Of a stretch of 64,000 nucleotides of DNA, positions 39,902-47,876 are shown piece by piece (position 1 is the first letter of the stretch; every line of letters starts with the position of its first letter). A program made the translations under genes and the position numbers. The stretch comes from Faecalibacterium gallinarum (GTDB lineage: Bacteria > Bacillota > Clostridia > Oscillospirales > Ruminococcaceae), in NCBI RefSeq assembly GCF_022180365.1, contig NZ_BQKV01000081.1, positions 21,764 through 85,763 of the forward strand, written 5' to 3'. Below the pieces are notes generated by a model. That model saw nothing but the letters and a program-made list of their open reading frames with translations. It was not told the DNA's origin and ran no database searches.

Positions 39902-39948
39902 GCTATTAGATAAGCATAATGCTAATCACAAGAAAGGCGGTGTTTCAA

Positions 39949-40197
39949 GTGACTATTATAAAAGTTCGGCGGGGTATCAATGGATTTCGCTATTCCGCTT
40001 GTGATGAAAACGGCTATTTCATCGGAAATTTTATGAAGCTGGCAGATGTGCGGCAACACTGGAAGCTTGAAATCAAATGGGGGCAAGTGGTTCTGATCCG
40101 GGAACTGGACAATCAGCCGGATATGGCAAAGATTGAAGCCACCAAAAAGGCAATAGAACATATTTTGAAATCTTATGCAGGAAGGAAGAAAAAATGA
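39949..40197 (+). CDS. Small hypothetical protein, first rightward gene
   Basis: 82 residues, basic, unrecognised. GTG 39949 has AAGAAAGGCGG eight bases upstream. As first gene after the switch promoter it may be a Cro-like or replication-control protein, but I see no helix-turn-helix. It overlaps the next gene by four bases (ATGA). Confidence 0.6.
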   Translation: MTIIKVRRGINGFRYSACDENGYFIGNFMKLADVRQHWKLEIKWGQVVLIRELDNQPDMAKIEATKKAIEHILKSYAGRKKK

Positions 40198-40535
40198 TGT
40201 GTAAAGTGATTAGATTTGAAGCGGCTGTTCGACAGAGCAAAACAATCAGGGTTATCTGTTCTGAAGATTTCCCAAAGGCAAAAGCGGTATCTACTCTTGG
40301 AATTTATAGCAATCAAGGAAATCCTGCCGCTTGTGTAAGAGCAGGCGGAAATGATTACATTTTTCCGCTGGAAAATGGATTTCAAATATTTGAGTTCAAC
40401 GAGTTCTTGAAAAGCCTGAACTTGGGATTAAAAATTCAATTTATCAATTATAAGCAGTATGCAGAATTGGTTGCTGTATGCAATCAGATGATCCAAAAAA
40501 GAAATTCAGGCAATCCGGTAATTCTTCTTAGATAA
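40194..40535 (+). CDS. Hypothetical protein
   Basis: 113 residues, unrecognised, mixed alpha/beta composition (VIRFEAAVRQSKTIRVICSED at the start). Its start overlaps the preceding stop, indicating translational coupling. No membrane segment or known motif. Confidence 0.6.
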   Translation: MMCKVIRFEAAVRQSKTIRVICSEDFPKAKAVSTLGIYSNQGNPAACVRAGGNDYIFPLENGFQIFEFNEFLKSLNLGLKIQFINYKQYAELVAVCNQMIQKRNSGNPVILLR

Positions 40536-40632
40536 AACTTTTCCCGTCAGTGCTGCAACACCAACGGGGACGAATGACCGAAAATCAGGATGAAGTGATA
40601 AGCGGATCATAAAGAGAAAGAAGGTGAACAGA

Positions 40633-40833
40633 TTGAAGGTTAATCTTCAAAAATTGCAGATTGCAATGGCGAATCAGGCGTTTTCTTCAAAGGAACTTTC
40701 TGAAAAATGCGGCGTGTCACAGGTGACGATTACCCGTATTACAAAAGGGGTTCAGGCTGCAAGACCGCAGACAATCGGAAAGATTGCAAAGGCGTTGAAT
40801 GTGCCTGTAACTGAAATCATTGAAACTGAATAG
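40633..40833 (+). CDS. Small XRE-family DNA-binding protein
   Basis: 66 residues, a single helix-turn-helix domain: FSSKELSEKCGVSQVTITRITKGVQAARPQTIGKIAKALNV. TTG 40633 follows AGAAGGTG with six bases between; an in-frame GTG at 40624 is too close. It may be the Cro/antirepressor counterpart of the leftward repressor. Confidence 0.75.
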   Translation: MKVNLQKLQIAMANQAFSSKELSEKCGVSQVTITRITKGVQAARPQTIGKIAKALNVPVTEIIETE

Positions 40834-40878
40834 GGATTCCGAAAGCAAACCAAATTTTGAAGAAAGGACGGATAGATC

Positions 40879-41058
40879 ATGAAGTATCGTATTGAATACG
40901 CTGGCAAGCGGTGCTGCAACATTGCTTGTAACAGAAATGACCTGATCGAAAAACTGAAACTTCTGGAAGATGAAGTTGTGGTTGACATTCGCAAGGTTTA
41001 TAAAAGCGGCGTTTCCGATTCCGTGATGGAAATATATGAGCGGTATTTGCGGAAGTAA
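40879..41058 (+). CDS. Small hypothetical protein (59 aa)
   Basis: Fifty-nine residues beginning MKYRIEYAGKRCCNIACNRND and ending YERYLRK. It has an AAAGGA site nine bases before the ATG, and lies in line with the operon. Two Cys pairs occur near the N-terminus; no family recognised. Confidence 0.55.
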   Translation: MKYRIEYAGKRCCNIACNRNDLIEKLKLLEDEVVVDIRKVYKSGVSDSVMEIYERYLRK

Positions 41059-41114
41059 ACCATATCAGGATGAAGTGTTAAAGATAAAATTTTTCAGGAA
41101 AGGGGGCGTTGTAG

Positions 41115-42845
41115 GTGCTGAGCCAATGGAAGGGCAACGATAAATTGTTCAAAACCTATGTTGAAGGCAATTCCAAAGGGGACGGCAAAAGCCCCGCTTC
41201 CGGGCAAAGAATCAAAGGGGAAGATAAAATACTATCTTTTGAAGAAGCGTCCAAACACCCTTGTTTCGGGACGGTTTTGAAGGATGGCATGATAGATATT
41301 AGCTTTGATGATGCTGAAATGAGTGAAAAATTCCTTGAAATGGCAAAGGCGAACGCTTGGCGATGTTTGGTGCTAAAAAATCCAACAAATGGGCATTTAC
41401 ATACATTTTGGAAAAATGAGCAAGGAGAAATCACTAAATTATCCGCAGAGGATCAGAAACTTGCCGTTGGTTTTATAGCTGATATTCATGGCGGTTCTAC
41501 TTATATCCCCTTACGGGTACATGGTGTTGACCGATTCCCGCCGATATATGACATCTTAGCCGATGAAGAATATCAGGAAGTGCCGAAAGAACTTCTTCCG
41601 GTAAATACAACGGCGGAACTATGGCAGCAGGATAAAGGCGGACGTAACAACGGGCTTTCAGCAATGGCAATCTTCTTATCACACGATAGGCGCTTCACCA
41701 AAGAACAGATAAGGCGGGTTCTAACGAATACTAACGCCTTTATCTTTAAAAATAGACTTCCTGATAAGGAATTGAATATCATTCTACGGGATGAAACCTT
41801 CAAAGGAATAGTTGAAACACCGAAGTTGAATACATTGAACGCTGCTGAATTATTTCAAATGGATATTGAACCAGTTGAATTTATCATTGAAGGGCTTGTA
41901 CCCGTAGGGCTTGTGATCTTGGCAAGTCCGCCGAAGTATGGTAAATCGTGGTTCTGCCTTGATATGGGGTTATCCGTGGCAATGGGATGTGATTTTCTTG
42001 GCTTCAAAACCCATAAAAGCAAAGTCCTGTATTTGGCGTTGGAAGATAGGAATGATCGATTGAAACAGCGGATTTCACAAATTCTTGGAACAGAACCTTT
42101 TCCAGCATGGTTAAACCTTGGGATTGATAGTGCAACGCTTGATAAAGGCTTCCTTGAGTCAGTGACGGAATTTCTGAAAGAGCAACCAGAAACAAAGCTG
42201 ATTATCATTGATACTTTCATAAAGATTCGCGGGGAAGCAAGACGGAATGAATCAGCTTATGCGATAGATTCCCGTGAAGCTGGAGAGATAAAAAAATTCG
42301 CAGATCAGCATAAAATAGCGGTTGTCCTTGTAACGCACACCCGGAAGGGCATTGATCCAGATGATCCCTTTGTGAATATAACTGGAACTTACGGCGTTGC
42401 GGGTGCTGCTGATGATATGATCGTTTTAACAAAGCAGAAACGGGGTGATGATGTTACAAAAATGAGCGTAACCGGGCGTGATGTGTCCTATGAAGAATTT
42501 CCGCTTATCTTCAATAAAGAACGTGGGAAATGGATGCGTCAGTCGGATTCTTTCGATGATTTCATGGCAAGAACACAATTAGAGATTAAGCGGGCTGAAT
42601 ATTTGACGGGGAACACCCGGAAAACGATTATGAAGTTGTTGGAAGAAAACGGCGGTACATGGACGGGCTTTTGTAAGGCAATCATTGATAAAAGCAAGGA
42701 GTATGGAACGCCTATCAGCTTGACTTCTCAAAAGTTGGGTAAAGAACTGGCGGAAATCAACGGTTTTCTGTTTGAGGATAGTATTCTTCATACTGAAATC
42801 AGCAAAGGTACAGCAGCAAGCAAACATAAATTTGAAAAAGTGTGA
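41115..42845 (+). CDS. Replication helicase of RepA/AAA_25 type with N-terminal primase-like region
   Basis: 576 residues. The N-terminal 240 residues resemble the small primase-polymerase regions found with such helicases (DISFDDAEMSEKFLEMAKANAWRCLV...PTNGHLHTFW); a primase function is inferred. Residues 250-475 form a RecA-fold motor: Walker A SPPKYGKSW with Lys277, ALEDRND, Walker B LIIIDTF, VTHTRK and a final arginine-containing strand. This is the usual replicase of phage satellites and small integrative elements. GTG 41115 follows AAAGGGGG. An inverted repeat lies immediately downstream. Confidence 0.85.
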   Translation: MLSQWKGNDKLFKTYVEGNSKGDGKSPASGQRIKGEDKILSFEEASKHPCFGTVLKDGMIDISFDDAEMSEKFLEMAKANAWRCLVLKNPTNGHLHTFWKNEQGEITKLSAEDQKLAVGFIADIHGGSTYIPLRVHGVDRFPPIYDILADEEYQEVPKELLPVNTTAELWQQDKGGRNNGLSAMAIFLSHDRRFTKEQIRRVLTNTNAFIFKNRLPDKELNIILRDETFKGIVETPKLNTLNAAELFQMDIEPVEFIIEGLVPVGLVILASPPKYGKSWFCLDMGLSVAMGCDFLGFKTHKSKVLYLALEDRNDRLKQRISQILGTEPFPAWLNLGIDSATLDKGFLESVTEFLKEQPETKLIIIDTFIKIRGEARRNESAYAIDSREAGEIKKFADQHKIAVVLVTHTRKGIDPDDPFVNITGTYGVAGAADDMIVLTKQKRGDDVTKMSVTGRDVSYEEFPLIFNKERGKWMRQSDSFDDFMARTQLEIKRAEYLTGNTRKTIMKLLEENGGTWTGFCKAIIDKSKEYGTPISLTSQKLGKELAEINGFLFEDSILHTEISKGTAASKHKFEKV

Positions 42846-42869
42846 TATACACTAACCACTATTTCTTTT

Positions 42870-42913
42870 GTTCCTTTTGTTTCAGTGTAGGGAATGAAAG
42901 GAACAAAAGGAAC
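42870..42913. repeat. 12-bp inverted repeat after the helicase gene
   Basis: GTTCCTTTTGTT (42870-42881) and AACAAAAGGAAC (42902-42913) are perfect complements with a 20-base loop. There is no T tract after the 3' arm, so it is not a classical terminator; a replication origin or RNA-processing hairpin is possible. Confidence 0.6.
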
Positions 42914-42951
42914 GGTTGGTTTCTATAAGCACAGCAGAAAGGAAAATGATT

Positions 42952-43161
42952 ATGAATGATGTGATTTTTACAGAGAAAACAGAAGTTGAAGGCGGATATT
43001 GCCCGATTACAGGCGGTAAGTGCCGCTTAGATTGCAGGTTTTTTATTGATGTTGATGATGGGTGCATGATTGAACAGACCTATCATAATACGGTTGAAAT
43101 CCTTGAACGGATGGATGAAGCAGAGAGAAAAGCCGCTGAAACGGCTATGTATCAGGATTAA
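42952..43161 (+). CDS. Small cysteine-containing hypothetical protein
   Basis: 69 residues. CPITGGKCRLDCRFF may hold a metal (four cysteines counting DDGC further on). ATG 42952 is eight bases after AAAGGA. Unrecognised; no membrane segment. Confidence 0.55.
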   Translation: MNDVIFTEKTEVEGGYCPITGGKCRLDCRFFIDVDDGCMIEQTYHNTVEILERMDEAERKAAETAMYQD

Positions 43162-43173
43162 GGGGGCTTGACT

Positions 43174-43359
43174 ATGAACGAACAGCAGATCACAAAGATT
43201 GATGAAAACAACATGAAAGCAAGGGCTATTCTGCAAAGCCTGATTTTTGCCTTGGAAAAGGACGCTGATCCGGGTGAGGAAATCTGTATTCTGCCTATGC
43301 TGGAAGCAGCTTGCGATTATCTGAATGATACAAACCGGATGTTTCAGAACCGGGTGTGA
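43174..43359 (+). CDS. Small helical hypothetical protein
   Basis: 61 residues, predicted helical and acidic. ATG 43174 lies after AAGGGGG. Twelve bases separate it from the preceding gene. No recognised domain. Confidence 0.5.
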   Translation: MNEQQITKIDENNMKARAILQSLIFALEKDADPGEEICILPMLEAACDYLNDTNRMFQNRV

Positions 43360-43539
43360 TGGCGGGTACTGAACCGTTTTGAAATGTTTTCGGGATTTTC
43401 AAGCTACTTTGAACATTGGAATTATCACAAGGGTAACTGTGAAAGTCCCGAAAATAGCGGTTTTGGTGGCTTCCGTGTGTCATGCGTGTGTAATAAGTGT
43501 ATTGAAATTAACTTTTCAAAACAAAAGGCGGGTGAAATA

Positions 43540-43791
43540 TTGAACAGAAATGAAGTTGTTTTGAACCGTTTACGGGCGATTATCGGTGATGAATTGTTTC
43601 GTGAAGTGTGTTTTCAAATGCCGGGGGAAGATATACATATTCCAGTTTTCGGAAATGGCTTCACAAGCATTAAGGATCGGAATTGGTCGATTCGTCAGGA
43701 TGTTTGGAAAGGCAAAAGCATTTTGGAAGTTTCAAAGAAATATGAACTTTCGCAGTCGCAAATATATAAGATTCTCAAAAGCCGGGAGTGA
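43540..43791 (+). CDS. Mor-type transcription activator
   Basis: 83 residues. LFREVCFQMPGEDIHIPVFG...DRNWSIRQDVWKGKSILEVSKKYELSQSQIYKILK matches the Mor/MarR-like activator of phage Mu and related elements: a dimerisation strand region and a C-terminal helix-turn-helix. TTG 43540 has AAAGGCGGGTG upstream; an ATG at 43384 would add a 52-residue non-conserved stretch. It probably activates downstream genes. Confidence 0.75.
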   Translation: MNRNEVVLNRLRAIIGDELFREVCFQMPGEDIHIPVFGNGFTSIKDRNWSIRQDVWKGKSILEVSKKYELSQSQIYKILKSRE

Positions 43792-43899
43792 TCCTGGCTT
43801 TATCATTTTAAGACAAAAGTACAATATATTGTTATATAACTTTACAAATACACAATATATAGTAGAATTAAGATGCTGGAATAGGAAAGGCGGTGTAAT

Positions 43900-44262
43900 A
43901 TGACAAGAAGCAATAAAGAACTTATCGCCTTAAATCTTCTAACCTATCCAACCAGCAAAGAAGCCGCTGAAAAATCCGGTGTATCTATTACAACCATTTA
44001 CCGCCTGAAAAAAGATAAAGACTTTCAGGAGATATTACAGAAGGTCAAAAACAGCATTTTTCAAGAAACCATGCAGAAAGCGCAGGGATATTGTTTGGAA
44101 TCGCTGGAAGTGTTGCGGGAAGTGGCAAAAGATAAATCGGCAACGGATTCTTCAAGGGTATCTGCTGCAAGGGCAATCCTTGAATTGGGCATCGCTCTAT
44201 ATGAGAATGAAAACATTATCCGCAGGCTGGATGAAATGGAAAGAAGGTTGACAGGTGATTAA
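43900..44262 (+). CDS. Helix-turn-helix protein resembling phage small terminase
   Basis: 120 residues. The N-terminal TYPTSKEAAEKSGVSITTIYRLKKDKDFQEIL resembles the phBC6A51-type homeodomain of phage small terminase (TerS)-like proteins; a long helix and a C-terminal Glu/Arg-rich oligomerisation helix follow. In pathogenicity-island satellites TerS recognises the element's own pac site to divert packaging into helper particles. No large terminase is present. A palindrome-rich AT segment (ACAATATATTGT, 43819-43830) precedes it. The terS role is not proven. Confidence 0.6.
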   Translation: MTRSNKELIALNLLTYPTSKEAAEKSGVSITTIYRLKKDKDFQEILQKVKNSIFQETMQKAQGYCLESLEVLREVAKDKSATDSSRVSAARAILELGIALYENENIIRRLDEMERRLTGD

Positions 44263-44803
44263 ACGCAGAGTTGGACAGATGGCGATTGCAAACCGTTTGA
44301 AGAAGCTGGAAGCAATGCAGGAAATCAAAGAGCATATCGGAGTTATCGTGTTCAGAGTTGAAGATGATGGGAGAATCCGGACGGCGAATATTAAAAAAGG
44401 ATGGTTATTCTTTGAATCAATGTTTGAAGCCGAAAATTATTTGATAAGCGTTCCCGGCGTTACTAAGAATACGGTCATTATTATTGATGATATGGCTGTT
44501 GCGTCCGATGATCTTTATCTTCCTACCGATCCTATAATTTATTTGTTGGGTTCATCAGAATATAGGAAGAAATTTGTTGAACTGATATTAAAACCTAAAG
44601 AATGGTTATCGCTATATATTCCGTTGATTCAGGAAATATTGGCGGAAAGCATTAAAAATCCGAATATGCAGCTTCCGGGATTTGATGATCCGGCGTTACA
44701 GGATTTGATTCAGAATTACAATTCAATGAGCATTGAACAGCTTGTTGAACGGTATAAAGATGAAAAATGGTTCAGAGGAAAGGACAGAGGAAAGGACAGA
44801 TGA
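44255..44803 (+). CDS. Hypothetical protein
   Basis: 182 residues, unrecognised. GTG 44255 overlaps the previous gene by eight bases and follows GAAGG; ATG 44279 is an alternative. The C-terminus is acidic to basic (YKDEKWFRGKDRGKDR), coming from a short tandem repeat of AGGAAAGGACAG in the DNA, which also supplies the next gene's ribosome-binding site. Confidence 0.55.
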   Translation: MIKRRVGQMAIANRLKKLEAMQEIKEHIGVIVFRVEDDGRIRTANIKKGWLFFESMFEAENYLISVPGVTKNTVIIIDDMAVASDDLYLPTDPIIYLLGSSEYRKKFVELILKPKEWLSLYIPLIQEILAESIKNPNMQLPGFDDPALQDLIQNYNSMSIEQLVERYKDEKWFRGKDRGKDR

Positions 44804-45012
44804 AAATGAAGGGTAAAATCAAGTTTTTTAACACAAAGCGGGGATATGGGTTTATCACCGGGGAAGATGGCAATGATTATTTCCTTCATATATCGGCTAT
44901 TGAGAGTTTCGCCGGGGTTTATCCGGTGAGCGGTCAGAAAGTCGAATATGGGGAAATATATGACGCACCAAAGGGCAAAGAAGCCCGTCACGTTGTTTTG
45001 GTAGAACAGTAA
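44800..45012 (+). CDS. Cold-shock domain protein
   Basis: 70 residues. GKIKFFNTKRGYGFITGEDGNDYFLHIS has both RNP-like motifs of single-stranded nucleic-acid-binding CSD proteins, with the GYGFI core. It overlaps the previous stop (ATGA). An RNA chaperone or antiterminator role in the element is likely; the host's own copies are outside the window. Confidence 0.85.
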   Translation: MKMKGKIKFFNTKRGYGFITGEDGNDYFLHISAIESFAGVYPVSGQKVEYGEIYDAPKGKEARHVVLVEQ

Positions 45013-45035
45013 GAAATTGAAGGGAGAATTAAAAA

Positions 45036-45785
45036 ATGGAAAGAACTTATGAAAGCTACGCTGCAAGGGCGGAAGCCATTATCAAGAATTTTCAGGATAA
45101 AGTCAAAGAAGCGCAGGAAACCGGGTGTGAAATGATGCTTGATTGGAGATTCACCCCGGAAGGAAAAAACGAAAACTTAAAGGGTGTTAAAGCTGATTTG
45201 CAGGAAAAGGTGGATAACCTTACAAAGCTGTTCAGAGAAAACGCAAGGAAGTTTTGCAATGAATATAAGGTTACGCTTCCCAATGATGGGAAATCGCATA
45301 CAGAAGATGTTGCAAATGCTTTGAAGGTCATTGATATGGTGGGCTTCAAGCTTACACCTGACATTCTTAAAAGCATTATGGAACCGCTGAAACATTCCTA
45401 CACGAATATGAAGATGATCCATGATGTGATTTATGCAAAAGGGAATGTACCAGAAGCGGGACTTGCCGGAATTGGCTATGATGAAGCGATTTATGAAACC
45501 CTGATTGAATATATGGGTATCAATACTTCCGCTGTTGAATATCTGGACAGGCTGAAAGAAGTTGAAGATATTGAAAGTATTCCCGGATTCAAATTTTCAG
45601 TTTCTATGTATGGGGGCGCAACCCCGGTTATTATCACCCCGGATGTGCCTTACTTCTATCTTACCTTGCCGGACACTATGAAGGAACTGGGGAAGATGTA
45701 TGCAACACTGGAAAATGAGTTTTCCGAACTGTTTACAAGACACATTCCAACGGATGGCGAATTGATCCTTTCTTCTTTGAAATAA
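45036..45785 (+). CDS. Hypothetical protein with N-terminal coiled coil
   Basis: 249 residues, unrecognised. The first 70 residues are heptad-like helix (AEAIIKNFQDKVKEAQE...DLQEKVDNLTKLFREN), the rest mixed. A moderate-size soluble protein with a clean start; a structural or scaffold part is possible, but I have no motif for it. Confidence 0.6.
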   Translation: MERTYESYAARAEAIIKNFQDKVKEAQETGCEMMLDWRFTPEGKNENLKGVKADLQEKVDNLTKLFRENARKFCNEYKVTLPNDGKSHTEDVANALKVIDMVGFKLTPDILKSIMEPLKHSYTNMKMIHDVIYAKGNVPEAGLAGIGYDEAIYETLIEYMGINTSAVEYLDRLKEVEDIESIPGFKFSVSMYGGATPVIITPDVPYFYLTLPDTMKELGKMYATLENEFSELFTRHIPTDGELILSSLK

Positions 45786-45841
45786 GTTCAGAATGGGGTT
45801 GTGGGTGCGTCCCGCAGCCCTGTTTTGGTAGGAGGGTGTAT

Positions 45842-46030
45842 ATGACGATTCAACAGAAAGCAGCACTTAGGGATCAAGAAAAACTTATCCGTGAAAGCCT
45901 TGAACGGATCGCCCATTGCAAACAGCTTGGAATTCGCCAACAGACCATTGATAAAATGATTTCTTTGGTGGTTCGTGCTAAAGCCGATTATGACGATATG
46001 AAACGGAGATTTGAAGCAAATGACAAATGA
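45842..46030 (+). CDS. Small helical hypothetical protein
   Basis: 62 residues, helical, rich in Arg, Lys, Gln and Glu. GGAGGG lies just upstream of ATG 45842. It overlaps the sigma-factor gene by 11 bases. Confidence 0.55.
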   Translation: MTIQQKAALRDQEKLIRESLERIAHCKQLGIRQQTIDKMISLVVRAKADYDDMKRRFEANDK

Positions 46031-47018
46031 AGAATTGGTTGAACAGGTACAAGCTGGAATTGATACCGCCCATAATATGGAACAGCTTTATTTGCAAAAC
46101 CGGAACTTCATTTATCAGGTGGCAAAGAAATATTCTTCTAAGGCTGAAATGGATGATCTCTTGCAGGAAGGTTATTTAGGCTTATATGAAGCTGTGAAGC
46201 GATATGAATTTGATAAGGGTACAAAGTTCCTTTCCTATGCTGCATATTGGATAGAACAAGTTATCAAAAGATATACAGATAATAACGGGCGTAGTAAAAG
46301 AATTCCCGTTTATATGCAGGAAAGAATTTCAGCATATAAAAAGTACATTGCAGTTTGCCATAGCACCGGGAAAGAGCCAACAGAAGCTGAAATTTGTAAG
46401 GCTTTAGAAATAACGGAAAAGCAGCTTGCCGATTTAAGACGGGCATTAAGAGAAATGAATTCTGTAAGCCTTGATGATTATATTGGTGGCACTGATGATC
46501 TGACTTTTGAAGAAACCATAGCTGATCCGGTAAATTTTGAGGAAGAAACCGTTGAACGGCTGTCGGAAGAACACTTTGAAAAAATCATTTGGAAAATCGT
46601 TGATGAATTAGGCGATATAAAAAGCAAAGTTATTTCCGGTCAGTATAGGTATTCAAAATCCCTTGAAAAATTGGCGGATGAACTGCATTTATCCCGTGGA
46701 CGCATACAACAGATCAGGAATAGCGCATTACGGATATTAAGCCAAAAGGAACAAATTCAGGAAGCAGCTTTATTCTATGGGTGCGATTATTCAAGAGGCT
46801 ATAAAGGCGGGCTTTCTTCCTTCAAGTATTATGGTTCTTCGGTGGAAAATATAGCCTTGCGGCGGATTGAGCAGGAAGAAAAAATTGCCCGCTTGAAACA
46901 TGGGATCAGAGAGGATGAAAAAATCATTAAGCAGTCACTAAACATTGATGAACTATTTTCAAATGTTTTGAACTTTGCTTCACAGAAGGACGGTGAATCC
47001 AGTGCAGCAGAAACATAA
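46020..47018 (+). CDS. Sigma-70 family RNA polymerase sigma factor of the element
   Basis: 332 residues. Region 2 is clear: FIYQVAKKYSSKAEMDDLLQEGYLGLYEAVKRYEFDKGTKFLSYAAYWIEQVIKR, with the -10-recognition helix; region 3 follows (TEAEICKALEITEKQL); region 4 SLEKLADELHLSRGRIQQIRNSALR recognises -35. About 90 residues after region 4 are unrelated and may bind a partner. Region 1.1 is absent. ATG 46020 is favoured over TTG 46011, which crowds the GGAGA site. It could direct the element's late genes. Confidence 0.9.
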   Translation: MTNEELVEQVQAGIDTAHNMEQLYLQNRNFIYQVAKKYSSKAEMDDLLQEGYLGLYEAVKRYEFDKGTKFLSYAAYWIEQVIKRYTDNNGRSKRIPVYMQERISAYKKYIAVCHSTGKEPTEAEICKALEITEKQLADLRRALREMNSVSLDDYIGGTDDLTFEETIADPVNFEEETVERLSEEHFEKIIWKIVDELGDIKSKVISGQYRYSKSLEKLADELHLSRGRIQQIRNSALRILSQKEQIQEAALFYGCDYSRGYKGGLSSFKYYGSSVENIALRRIEQEEKIARLKHGIREDEKIIKQSLNIDELFSNVLNFASQKDGESSAAET

Positions 47019-47445
47019 AATCATTTTTGAATATATGGGCGGCACAGTGACCGCCTATAAGACACAAGCGGAAATTGCGGTAATGCTGAAATACCCGGAT
47101 TTGAAGCTGATAAGCGTGAATGATTCCGGCGTGTGTTACCGCTCAAAGAAAAGAAAAGAAAGGGGAAGAAAAATGGATAAACGGAAAAAATTATTGATGG
47201 ATGTTATGCTGGAACATTCCCGGCAAATTAATCAGCTTTTGGAAATGGGAGCGAATACCACAGATAGAAAAAAATTCAATCAGTACACCGCCATTACACG
47301 CAAAATAACCGAATCATTAAACAATATTCATAAAATGGAATCAGAATTAGGCACTTGTAACTTTGAAATTATGAAGATGAAATTGAAACCTTGTATTTCT
47401 TTACTGGAAAGCACAAAAGCGGAGATTGAGAGGTTACAAAAGTGA
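47002..47445 (+). CDS. Hypothetical protein
   Basis: 147 residues; GTG 47002 follows AAGGACGGTG and overlaps the sigma gene. A small beta-rich start (IIFEYMGGTVTAYKTQAEIAVMLKYPDLKLISV) and a Lys/Arg-rich hinge are followed by two or more helices. Unrecognised. Confidence 0.55.
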   Translation: MQQKHKIIFEYMGGTVTAYKTQAEIAVMLKYPDLKLISVNDSGVCYRSKKRKERGRKMDKRKKLLMDVMLEHSRQINQLLEMGANTTDRKKFNQYTAITRKITESLNNIHKMESELGTCNFEIMKMKLKPCISLLESTKAEIERLQK

Positions 47446-47876
47446 ATCCAAATATTGAAGTAATTGCCCATGACCTTTGGGCGGTAAATTTCCAATGGGT
47501 AAAGGAAGGATGGATCAAAGAATTGCGCTTCGTCCCTGACGCAAAATGTAATTGCGAATATGCTTGTCTGAAAGATGATGGGACTATGGTTATAAATAAG
47601 GGTTCTGAATTTTACCCTATGTTAAAAAGCTTCATGCTAAAAATTATACAGCGTACAGATTCGGAATTAAAGGATTCAGTTCAAAACCTGAACAATAAAG
47701 CTGTATTGGATGGGTATGAGCGTTTATATCTAAATGTCATGGAATGGGAAATAAAAAGACGGTGTATAAAACAGGCATATTTGCTTAATCATCCCAAATC
47801 CACATTGAAAGAGAAAATCAAAAAATATCTATGGAAAGTAGGTGAAAAATATGGCTTCTATCAGAACAGCGATTGA
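47442..47876 (+). CDS. Hypothetical protein
   Basis: 144 residues, unrecognised. GTG 47442 overlaps the previous stop (GTGA) and the gene overlaps the tape-measure start by 26 bases, as tail-assembly chaperones often do before tape-measure genes, but no slippery sequence or chaperone motif is seen. Confidence 0.55.
   Translation: MNPNIEVIAHDLWAVNFQWVKEGWIKELRFVPDAKCNCEYACLKDDGTMVINKGSEFYPMLKSFMLKIIQRTDSELKDSVQNLNNKAVLDGYERLYLNVMEWEIKRRCIKQAYLLNHPKSTLKEKIKKYLWKVGEKYGFYQNSD

Noticed and set aside
43384..43539. Upstream extension of the Mor-like gene to ATG 43384
   Set aside because: The added 52 residues are Cys/Phe-rich without conservation and have no ribosome-binding site; TTG 43540 has a strong one.
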